Below, piece by piece: positions 4,723-16,700 of a stretch of DNA of 41,688 bases; the first letter of the stretch is position 1; every line of letters begins with the position of its first letter. A program made the position numbers and the translations under genes. This DNA comes from a virus. The stretch is taken from the IMG/VR virus record IMGVR_UViG_3300042350_004008, positions 1-41,688 of that record; one strand, given 5' to 3'. The notes beneath the pieces are model-generated. The model did not search any database and had not been told where the DNA came from. It saw nothing but the letters and a program-made list of their open reading frames with translations.

Positions 4723-7700
4723 TTACCTCAGCGAGTCAGGAGCTTTAATAGGAGTTGTAGCTTGTTCTTCTAAGGAAGGTTCTTTTGTTTTCTTAGCAGG
4801 AGGCACTGGTTGTACTACTTGCTGTGTTACTTCGTTTGGAGGTAGAGTTACAATTGGATTGTTCTCTTTTATCTTAGGAAGTCTATTTAGATTTTCTATT
4901 TGTTTATTAATCATATCTGTGTAGTATGAACCAAACAATTCTTTTAGTTGTGCATCCAGTATATTATTCATTGTGCCTGGATTGCTGTAATCAAAGTAAT
5001 ATCCTACAGCACTTTCTATTGGTGATGCTACTGGTTTACCATTAGATAGTGTTGTTTTTGGTTTTGATGTTCTTTGAGAAATAGCATTATTAACTGGCTT
5101 GCTTTGGTTGATTGCTGTATTAACAATACTGCGAACCCCTGGTGTTAGGTACTGTAATCCACCCATCCAAACAGCTTCAGCTGCTTCTGTTCCTGAATCA
5201 GCATTTACAAGTTTATTTGTATTGATGGATAGAGACTTTAGCATTTGAGTAAAGGCAGTTAAACCAAGTGGACTTAGTAGGTTTAGTGGTTGTGCCTTTT
5301 CTCCAGCAACATTCTTTCCGATAAACTGAGCAACTTCCAAAATAGCATTACCACTAAGAGTAAACATGGGGTTTCTTGTTGCCATGTTTAAAATCATAAG
5401 CATTGTCTTTTTGGATGGTTGTCCCTTTAGTAATCGCTCTAGTTCATCACCAGACAAGAAACCGCTGGCAATGGCTAAGAATGTTTGATACATGATATCA
5501 AGCATGGTTTGTGTAACAAGTAATAGAACTGTCTTGTGCAAGCCAATTCTAGAACTGTTTCTTAGCATTACTTGTGAACCAAATAGAACACCATAAGATC
5601 TCCATAGAGAATACAGTTTGCTTAGTGGATGATCATCATTAATAGCATCCATTGCTGTTGAAGACACCATACCAAGTCTGATGTATTGGTCAATAAACTT
5701 ATCTATGGAACCAACGGCTCTAAATAACATATTTCTATCTAAAGATACAGATCCTACAGCAAGTCCCCAATCTACTGGTAAACTTAATACAGCTTGTGTT
5801 AGTTCTGATGTTGATAGTTTCTTAAGATTAAAGTTGTTTACTAAGAACTTAAGAGCTGCAATATTTCCTGTTTCAAAAATACCAGCGGCTTTCATTCTTG
5901 TAATAGCTTCAGCTGATGGTAGGTTTCTGACTCCCATTTCCTTTAGTCGTTCAACCAATTTGTAGTAACCATCTAGGTTACCTGTATCAAAAGACTCATC
6001 AACCAGAATAGTTTGTATCTCTTCTAGATTGTTTGTCAGCAGTTGATTGAATAACGTAGTAGTAGCCATTCTACCAGAAGCTGCTTTAGCTGCTACTGAT
6101 GTTGTCATATTGAGTGTTTGGAATATACTTAAAACTCTTTTTCCAAGATTCTTGGCTGTCTTTGAAGAATCAGTAGAGCCATATAGATCTCTCCAAGTGG
6201 CAACATAAGTATTGTTTGAGTCCCAAATAATTTCTGCAAAGTCTGCAAAGTCTCCCCGTAGTTGTGTAAATCTCCAAGCATCTGTTGCAGTCTTTAAACC
6301 CATGCTTGCCATAAATCTAAAGTAGTTACCATAATACTTTAAAACATCCCCAGACATTAATGGAGATGCCATAGCTGTACCTAATGCACCCATAGTAGAA
6401 TCAATTAGTAACCCAGCTGCAACCTGGTTTGTACCCCAGACTGTTTCTGCGGCTGTTCTAAAAATACCAATTGTTGGTTCTACCATACTGCTCTGTGAGT
6501 TATCAAGTGTTTGCTTAATATTCCACATATACATGTACTTATGCTTTAAAGCCTTTAGTGCATTCTTTAGTAGATTAACTTGTTTTTGTGTAAGCTGTAC
6601 TTGTCTTCTTTCACCTGTTGTTGGATCTACAGAGAACTGGTAATAGAAAGCTTGTCCGTTTGGTCTTTCTCCTTGAGTAACAATACTCTCTAGTATATTA
6701 ACTAGCTTCAAGAAATCCATACCACGGATTCCAGTAAGTTCATAGATCAATGATTGAGATACAGCTTGCTGACCTAAACCCTTCTCTAAACTAGAAATAA
6801 TAGATGAAAGATCTCTACTGAAACCAGCCCTAACTATTTCTTGTTCTGCGGGTGTTAATACAGAAGAAGTAAATACATCATTAATAGTTGGGTTAAGTCC
6901 ATCTTCATAAACAATAGCTGATGAATTACCCATAGTATTAATAAAGTCTTGAGCAAGGTAATCGGTTAAGCTTCTATTCTCCATATCTAGAATTGATTTT
7001 TCTGATTTGATTCTAATTGGAGAAAGTCTGCTATTCATAATTTGAATTTTAGAAGCATACCCAGGTTTACCAATGCCATCACTGCGTAATGCTTCAATAA
7101 TATTATTACGAATTGCATTAACATTATCTGCACTGATGTTGGAGTTATATCTCTGTAGTAACGATGTTAGTGTTGTGCCAGTAGCAGAAGCATTTCTAAG
7201 AAGTTCTTTATAACCCTGTAGTAAAACGCCAGCAGCTATTTTGCCTTCACCAGAAGTTAAGGAAGTAGCACTGAGTCTAGACTTTAGTGCTAGTATCTTA
7301 GATGCCATATCTGTACTGGTTCTATCCATACCAGCAGCGTAGTTTAAGATAACCTTAAACATAATACCTTCTAGTGAATTTTCATTTGTTGTTCCATTAA
7401 TGTTCTTTTCAATAAACGCTAAGAATGGTTGATTGTGATCTACTTTAGTTGATTCTAAAGTTGTAATTGCCGGTAAAGCATCAGACATAAAGAAAACAAC
7501 GGGATGAATAAAATCATTAGTAACTAATTCATTAGTAAGTTTATGTCTTATTACTTTCTTTAATGCATTCTTAAAGTTTCTTTGTCTTTGTTTTATTTCT
7601 GCTGTATTACCTTGGAACTGTTCTGCATCAAGTTTAAATGCTAAGAATGATGGGTTAAACGATCTTCTCGCATCCTTTAATCCTGACTCAGTAAATAGGA

Positions 7701-10700
7701 TATGCAATTGTTCTGCGGATTTCTTGTAAACCTTTGCAAAAGATTCGATTGCTTTCTTTTCTTCTTCAGAGAACTTATTGTCAATTGTTCCATTAACAAG
7801 GAAGTTAAAGGCTTCAACAACCATGCTATTGGCTTTATCTAGACCATTAACAACACTAGAGAATTCCTTGATAAGTTCATTTCTAGCTGTAGCTACTGCC
7901 CGTACAAACAACTTTGTTTTATACATGTTTTGCCTAATACCGTTTAATCCGGTATTGGTTTCAAAGTAAGCCTCTGTTGTTTGCGAGTCTGCATCAAGTA
8001 GATTAGCCAATGAAGCAATCATTCCGATTGGTGAGTTGTAAGTCAATTCACTTTGGTTTGATCCTAACCCAAAGAATATACTTGAAACAATATACTGCAT
8101 TTCTTGGATTCTTTCATTAACTCTAGCTGAGTCATCCTGCATAGAAGATCCAGTTAACAGTGTAGCAATTCGTCTTGCAAGGTAAGCAGCAGTACCTCGG
8201 CTATCTACACGCTTACCTCTGAAATCAGATAGCTTGCGTATAATGTGGTCTACAACAATTAGTTCTTCTTCTGGAGTTTCTGGCTGAGCAAACTCTACAC
8301 CAGGTAACCCAAGGCTTTGACCTCTTCTTCTAAGAGTTTCAAGAACACTGTAGTATTGGAAATCCTCAACACCAAGACTATCTTGTCGATTGATGTACAG
8401 ATCTCTAATGGCAACAAGTCTAGCTTGAATCCTTGCATACTCTTCGCTATTTACTTCTACTTCGTTTAATCGTTGAGTTAGTTCCGCATATTCACTCATT
8501 GTTTGGAACTCTTCTTCAGTCATTGGATGATATGTAGAAGCATCATAGATAATGTAGTTATCTAAATCAGTATCATTTAGATTGGTAAGTAGTTCTGTTT
8601 TTGGTTCAGCCGTTAGTTCAAAGAACTGTTCAAAAACCTTATTTAGTTTCTCTACAGGTCTGTTGTACTTAGGTGTTCTACTAATTTCATTAAAGAAGGT
8701 TGATACAGATTCTACAAAGTCTGCAATAGCACTGAATGTTCTCTTAAACCAACCAGTAATCTTTCTTGATTCTGAGTAATTATAAATACTCTTAAGAGCT
8801 TTGGGATTAGCTTTATCGCCAAGAACCTTTTGTGTTAGTAAGAATGAACCCCAGAAAACCAAAGCTTCTTCTGGATTATTTTCATAGTGTGATACCATTA
8901 AATCAATATCAGACTGTACTATAGATGAACCCTGGAATGCTTGTTGTACTAACAAGCCAATTACTTCTTTACCACGATCTGATCTTAGTGTTTCAATGGC
9001 TTCTTCGTAAGCAATTGGATTACGCTGCTTAGCAATCTCAACACTAATGTGAGATAGCTCATGGCTGAATGTTTCAACTATTTTTTCAATTGGTTGATTC
9101 TTTAAAACGCTAGCCGCTTTTTCTGGATTTTTCTTGAATATGATCTGAATCTGACCACCGACAATTCGCATCTTAGCCAATCTATTTAGATTAGTATCTA
9201 AACTAATTGTAATGTTTGAGGCAAGTTCTGGGTGTCTAGTTAGTATAAATCCCATGAATGATCTATACAGCTCTTCAGATACAGAATCCAAATCAAGTTG
9301 TTTAATCTGTGAATTAATTCTTTCACCTTCTCGTCCAAACCGAGTAACAAATGAAACTTCAGAAGCAAAGCTTTCTAATGTATCTTCTGCTTTTGCTTCA
9401 TATCCCGATAGGTCGAATAAACCCTTGACTTTGTGGTATTCTAAAGCTTCAGCAAATGCTACTCTTGCTTCTTCCTGTTTTGACATAGGAATACCTCTAG
9501 ATAACATAAAGTCTGCTAGGTAATTATTTGATGCCGTTTCAACAGCTTCGGTAGTTGCATCTAACCGTTGTAGATAACTCTTGGCTTCATAATACAAAGT
9601 ATTCTTTGGTGGATTTACAATAGTTAAATACTCTTGTTTAATCTCTAAAAGTTGATCGGTATAGATATCCAGTTTAGCAGTAGACATGTCTTCCCGTCTA
9701 AATACATTACTAATTAGTGCCTTTACTGTATTACGATCTACAGTTGGGTTTTCAATAACATACTTTAATACAGGCACAAGATCTCTGAATGCTGGATTAT
9801 TTTTTAGGAGTGTATTAAATTTCTTAAGTGATTTGCGTTGACCTCTTTGCTCTGCTTTATTAATGGCTCTCTTTAGTACCATTAGCAAACCCATTTCATA
9901 GGCTTTTAGTTGCACTGACTCTTTACCTAAAGATGGTATTAAAGCAATAGGTGTTTCAACTAAATACTTAATTGAATCTGTAATTGCGTAGTTAACTCCA
10001 TATCTAGAATCATATAAACCAGCATCAAGAGAATAGAATGGAACATTACTTTCTTTATGTAGCTCATCTAGAATAGTTGCTTCATCAGCTGCTAGATCTC
10101 TATTACCATTATAATATTCTAAAGTTTCTTTTAGCTTAGCTAACTCTAGTCTTGACTTTCTTTCACCAATGCTTCTATTTGTTTGGACTGCTAGTTCTGC
10201 TTGTTGGAATACAACAGAGTTACGCAAAGCAAGTAATAACTGATCAAGCATATCTGGAGTAAAAGCATACTTTGTATTACCATCTGTAACATATAGTTGA
10301 TTTTGATCTCCAAGTGCTGTATGTAGATTCTGACCTGGTTTAATCTTAGTATCAACAGTAGCAATTTCAAGTGTTGAAGAATTATTATAAGCTGTATAGT
10401 TTAAATAGAATCCGGCAGTAGATAGATCTACATTTTTAAATGTAGGATGCTGTCGAACATAGTTCATAACATCCATCATTCTACTTACAGGAATGCTTTC
10501 TGGAATTACAAACCCATCAGGCCCAGACTCAACATCACCAATAAATCCATTGTTTACAGCAAACTCAGTAATAACTGGCTTAATCTTTTCTAAGTTAAAG
10601 ATTAAGAAAATTAAGTTTACAGCATCATGTGCCTGTACAGTAATGGGTAATCTTCTAGTGTCTTTTGCATATGTTGTATCATCACCAGCAACTCTAGTTC

Positions 10701-13700
10701 TAGGTGAAACAACCAATCCAAACTCAAGAGGTTCAAGCTGTTTTGAGTTCTTGCTTATAACACGAAGAAGATCAAAATAAGACATAAACATCTTACCCCC
10801 AACCTTTCTTCCTTTTAACATACGAGGATTAAATCCACCGTAATATGAGAAGTCTAGTTGAGTAAGGGGCTTACCAGTTGTATTGTGTTGGAATTCAATA
10901 AGATCAAAAATAGATCCTAAGTATCCTGACATTGATGAGTTAAAGTCTTCTATGAACTTTATTGGGTTTGTATCATAAGAAGGAAGTTGTCTAAATTTTC
11001 TAGTAAGTCTATAGCTGGCTTTTCTATAAGATAAGAAAATATACTGTAGTGATGCCCAGTCTTCATTCCCAGGTTGAATGAGGTGTTCAAACCCATTGTC
11101 AACAGCAAACTTAGTCAACTTGCTTTGTAGTTTAGCTTTTTCAAATACTAGCTTGCTTTGTTCATCTATAGCCCCAGACAACAGAGAAATAGGTACTGGG
11201 ATTCTATTGATATATGGTAGCTTGTTTGGGTTAACTGTATGCCGCCAACCTAAAGCTTTTTCTGGGATAATATCAGCAATGCTTGTTGGCTTTTCTTTTC
11301 TCTTCTTAACTTCTTTTACCCAAGCTGCGTTTTGTCTATCTATTCTTGTCTTTAGGCTAAGTTCAGCAAGGCTATAAATAGGCAAGTCAGTAATATCAAA
11401 TCTAGCCATCTTTGGTCTAAAAGCAAATACACCCTTTAGTGTTGACTCTTCATTAAATGATTCAGATGGGTTGTTTACTGTATTGTTATATGACCCAAGG
11501 AATCTTTGAGATTGCTCAACCAACAATCCTCTTTTCTTTCTGGCTTCTAGTTCTTTTTTGGCAGCTTCAATTTTATTTCTTGCATCTTCAAAAGCCAATG
11601 TTCCTTCTGATGTGGTTAAATCTGGGAACCCAGCAAGTTCTTCTGCTGTTTGTCTGGCTAGGTCTTTAAGTTCCTTTTCTCTTCTCTTCTTTCGTTCAAG
11701 TGCAACTCTTTCAAGTTTTGAAGATTGTTTCCATGTTTCCATGAAAGAAGTAACTGTTTCAGAAGCTTTAGCATCATAGTCAGATGCCATATATTCGTTA
11801 GCAAGTCTTAACTCAAAGTTTTGTAATACTAGTTGTAGAATGTATCTTCTAGCTGCATCCTCTCCTTGAGAGTTAGCCAGATCAAGGAATCTATACTTAT
11901 CAATATCATACATTCCGCTTTCACTAACATCACCACTTTCCATAGCTCTAGGAGTCTGTACTTGAGAGTATTCAGGACCCTGGTAGCTAATAGGAGTAAA
12001 CTCGGTGTACAAACGACCACCAGCCAAATCTCTTGATACAGCTTGGAAGAAAGCGTAGTTACCTGTATTACCTAAGTATTCACTAACAGGTGTATCAAAT
12101 CTATTCCAAGCTTCATTTACTATCTGTTCTCGTAATTTAAGCGGGGTTCTATTTAATGCATTAATAGCAACCAGTACAGCATTTTCTTTATAAGCTTCTG
12201 GTTCCATGCCCATTAAAGTATAGAACTCCATCTTATCTTTTAGCGTTGCTAGCCGCCCACCTTTGCTTCTAATAAATGCTCTACCATCGTTAATTTTCTT
12301 TGCCCACTTTTCATATAGCCTTCTTTTATTTTCTCTGATTCTATCTTCTAGTGGTACGTTTAATTGTGTTTCATCAATTGGCTTAGTTAACATTCTAGCA
12401 GCAATATCTATGCGTGTTCTAATTAGCTCATTGACATTATCTAGATCAATAATACCAGCAGCAAAATTAGGATTAGACGTGGCTAGTGCTTTAAGGGTTT
12501 CATGGAATCTATGCTTTCCATCTTTATCCATATACAGTTGATTATACCACGAAGCTAATCTATTTTTTAGATCATTTCGTAAAGGAGTATCAATACCAAT
12601 TGTACTATCAATTAAACTAATTAATCCAGTAACACCAGACAAGTTAGCTTTTTCTAATAGGAAGTTAATATCCCCATTAGTAATATCCTGACCGATTTCT
12701 AAATCTTTTAGTTTATCAAAGATAGCTTGACCAATGGATGGGTTACCACCTTCGTATAGCCTTGGTAGTACAGCTACTTTAAAGAAGGCTCTAAGGTCTG
12801 TAATATGGGTTGAAAGTAGGTTATTCCATTTTGTTAGTGATCTAAGTTCTTGTTCTTCATTAGCATCTAGTTTTCTACCAGAGGCTGTTATAGCTTCTTT
12901 CTTTGCACTTAACTTTTCAAACCTAGCTTTAACACTATCAAATGTTTTTTCTGCTACTTGATTATAAAAGTCAGAGTCTGCTTTGCTATCAGAAGTTGAT
13001 TTAAACCAAGCATCGTATTGTAGCTTTTCTAAAAGTTTAGCTGGTGCTTGCTTTGATGTTCCTGCTTCATAGGCTAAAGCTAACATTAACATGTGGTGAA
13101 CACCGTTAAAGTCAAAGTCAAAGTAATCAATTTTGCGTCTAGCAAGTTTACCTTCTTGTTCTAACTTAACGGTATTTTCAATGGATGTATCAATTGCTTG
13201 GCTAGTTAAACCATAAGTTTGATACCAAGCTAATTGCGCTAATAGCTGTCCATTAATTAAAGCCGCAGCAGACCAAGCACCAGGTGATGCTCTATTTTCC
13301 TTAAACTTTAGTGGCTTATCTGAGTTTATATCTGTAACAATTTCTGTTTCAAAGAAGAAGGAGTCATGTACAACAGCTGCTCCAACTACAGGAAGATCTA
13401 GTAAAGCCTCTAAAGTTCTTTCTATTGTCTCATCCATTGTTGGTAGTTGATTAAACAACCGTCTATTATTAATACTAGGAGTAACTTGAGGAATAATAGA
13501 TGTAACAGATCTAGATAAAACCTCTACTCTAGACGCATACTCGCCAACCGATAGCTGTCTTAATCGTTCTCTAATCTGGTCTTCAGTAAGCCCTGCATAC
13601 CGATCTGGATTTAAGATATGCTCAACTCTTTGCTTTAATCTCCAGTCATTATATGTTTCTTCTAGTTGTCTAATAGAAATAGGAGAAAACATAGATATGC

Positions 13701-16700
13701 TATCTCTAGTAGGTATTTGATACTTTAGGGATTCTGTAACCTGATCTGCTTTTTCTCGTATTTCAGCTACTACAGATGTTGGAGTATTTCCTCTTTCAAG
13801 ATCATCTATTACAAGTTTATTTATAGATCCATCTTTTCTACCAAGTACTAACTGAGCAATTGCATAGCCAACATTAAAGGCTGGTGAGTAGTCTACAGAT
13901 CCATCACCAAAGTTAGCAATAGATGTTGCACCTACTCTTGGAAGAATGTATTCGTTAATAAAGGATGTTACATAACTATTAAAAGACTCATTTGCATTAA
14001 TTTCTCTAAATTCATTATTAGTGAATTCTTGAATCTTTTGAATAGCCTTTGTTTCCATAGTTTTTTCACTTTGGAAATCACCTTTGATATCTAAGAAGAA
14101 AGCCTTAAAAGCATTAATTACTTCTGTTTCATACTCTAGGCTAGTATCTAAATAGGTTGGAACACCCTCTGAGATGTTTAAAATAAATCTAGGTGTTTCA
14201 GATCCATCATTCATTATATCTACTTTAGCTTTTACACCCGCTTCTTTTTGTCTTCGTAAGAACTTTACTCTATTAACCAATACTTCTAGTTCTTGTTTGG
14301 TTGCTCTCTTTGAAGCTTCTGTTATAGCTTCAGCTAGGTTAGTAGTATCAGCGTCTGCTTGTAAAGCTAGTACTAAAGCTAGAGTAAGTTGCTGTTCTAC
14401 CTTATTTGTATTAAACTTAACACTTGATGTTTCTGCCTGACCTCGACTAAATCCAGACAGTGTTGTTGTGGCGGTTCTTATTAAACCAGGATTATTAAAT
14501 CCAGAGAACAATGCAGAGAAATTAAATCCATTGTTTCCATGCTGTCCACTTAAAATCCAAGTTTGAACTGGTGAGTTTAAGGTTATAGCAGCAGATGTTT
14601 TACCTTCACTTCTAACATCGACATTTAAAGTAGTGCCTTCTTTAGCTCTAATTTCTCCAATAATGTCAATTACTAATTGAGCATCACCCCTAGCATAGAT
14701 ATTTAAATTATCAAGTTCAGCTTGTGTAGTTGCATTTAAAAGTTGTTCTACTACATTAGTACCAGTTACTTTAGTTGTTTCTCCAGTTCGTAGGGTTCCT
14801 TTACCACGACCTAATACAGCTTGAGATAGGTTATTTAGGTTTAGTTTTGTATTCTGAGTAACTTCTATTGATGTCATTAAATCAAAAGATCTAAGGGCTA
14901 TTCTACCTAGTTTTAAAGAATAGTCTAAATCAATTTCATCTAGATATTCAGATAGCCAAACAAAGTCTGCGCCTAGTAGATTAAAACCAACAACCTTCCA
15001 ACCTTGGTTTTGCATGGCTTCTAATACATCAATTATTTCTTTTACATCATCTTTAGTAAACTCTTTAAAGCTACCAATAGTACCTCTGGTTGATTGCTCT
15101 GCTAGTTTCTGTAGTCTTGGATCAATGTTCGGTACTTGGCTATGTTCAATTGTAGCCATATAGATTTTACCGGTTTTACGATCAATCTCTAGGTCAAATG
15201 AAATTAGTTTAGACCAATCTCCATTAAACTCATCTTTAAAATCTGGAAGAGCATCAAGTGTTTCTCTGTCAAAGTTTAAAATATCAAAGGCACTTACTAG
15301 TGGTTCTGGTAATGTTTCTGATGGATTGGTAACAGATGTATCCCTTGTAATGGTTCTTTCTTCTTGAATAGCATCCGCAAAGAAAATATTTGGATTAATA
15401 CCACCAATATTATTTCCAAACAAAGCTCTAACAACATCTGCTGAAATAACTTCAGAAAACTGTGGCAAAGCTTTAAGTCTTTCTAGTCTTTCTAAAGCAG
15501 CCTTAAGTTGTATAAACAAATCTTTAAAAGAAGTTTTTTCAATAAACTCTTTTGCTCTTTGTTCTCTAGAGTTTAGGTTATCTAACGATACTTCTTGATT
15601 GCTGGCTTCTCTATCAAAAACCGTATTATTGTCTACATCGTCAATATTAAGACCAGATCCCATTTTAGATTTGGCTAATTCTTCTTCAAGCTTTAGTTCT
15701 TCTTGAGAACTTAACTCTAGAATAGACTTACCATTTGATAATGCCTGGTCTAATCCTAGTCTTTGAATCTTTGTAAATATCTTTCCAATCTCTAAATCCG
15801 TTAGTTTAGTACTACCAGTAAGATATTTTAGTCGTTTTTTTGATAGTGACTTGTTAATTATATTCTGAAGATCTGGTGTAATATCCCCCAAAACAGCAAG
15901 AAGGGTGGCATAGTTTACTTCGCCCTTAGCTTCTTTTCTGATTAGATTTAAAAGATCTTTAAGTGTTTTTATTACTTCAATATTTTGTTTTGCTATTAAG
16001 AACGCAGCTCTAGATGTATCTTTAATATCGGTTGTATTTAAAATATCTTGTATACTGTTAACAAGGAAAGTACTCTGAGCTTCTTGGTCCGCTTGTAAAG
16101 ACTTTAGTTCTTCAAGTAAACTTAATGAAAAATCTGAAGTATCCTTTTTTAGTTTTCTGATTAACTTAGATCCAAACAACTCTTTTGTTTTATTTTTTAT
16201 TTTTTCTGTTAGTTCTTTAATGTCTTCTTTAAGTGCTTGTTTTTCACCAACATCTGTAATAGCTTTTAGTCTACCAATGAGTTTAAATTTTTCCTCTTTT
16301 AGCTTTAAAAGATCTGGATCATTTAAGATTTCAACTTCAGGTAGTAATCTCAAAGCTTCAAAAATTGCTCCCATCTTAGCTCTTTGAGATCTTACACCAG
16401 TACGTCTTATATACTTACCGATGTTTTTATTGTTTGTTTCAGCTCTTTCTACTCTCTTTAAGAGGTTAGTAACAAACTCCAATTCCTTGGTTTTATTGTC
16501 TCTACGGAACTTTTCTTTAAGTTTCTTTAACTGTTCTTTTAATTCAGTCCTTTCAGAAAACTTAAGCTTCTGTGCTGGAACAAGTTTATTATCCCTGTTA
16601 GCCTGTAGTTTTCCCACTAGTAAAAAGAAAGTTTCAATATCAGAATCTGCAATAGCGTCTATATTCTTAGCTCTTCTAAATTTAGTTACTAGTTCACCAA

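Noticed and set aside
10621-10629. H2088-D2089 (QAHDAVN) as the canonical motif C of the giant protein
   Set aside because: Not fully excluded, but it is 710 residues past motif B, against about 170-270 in known enzymes, and the surrounding sequence does not resemble motif C. It is kept as the rival to HDSF at 1175-1178.
12004-12030. D1621-LAGG-R1626-LY as the T/DxxGR motif of the giant protein
   Set aside because: It looks like the motif but lies after motif B. R1144 has the expected distance to motif A, although its local sequence is weaker.
12736-15213. Family A DNA polymerase (exonuclease plus polymerase) within the giant protein
   Set aside because: The exonuclease and the shared motif B invite this reading, but motif A (D-x4-G-V-H-H) and the DFYNQVAEK helix fit RNA polymerases better, and the A to B distance (109) is far above that of DNA polymerase I types (about 45-50).
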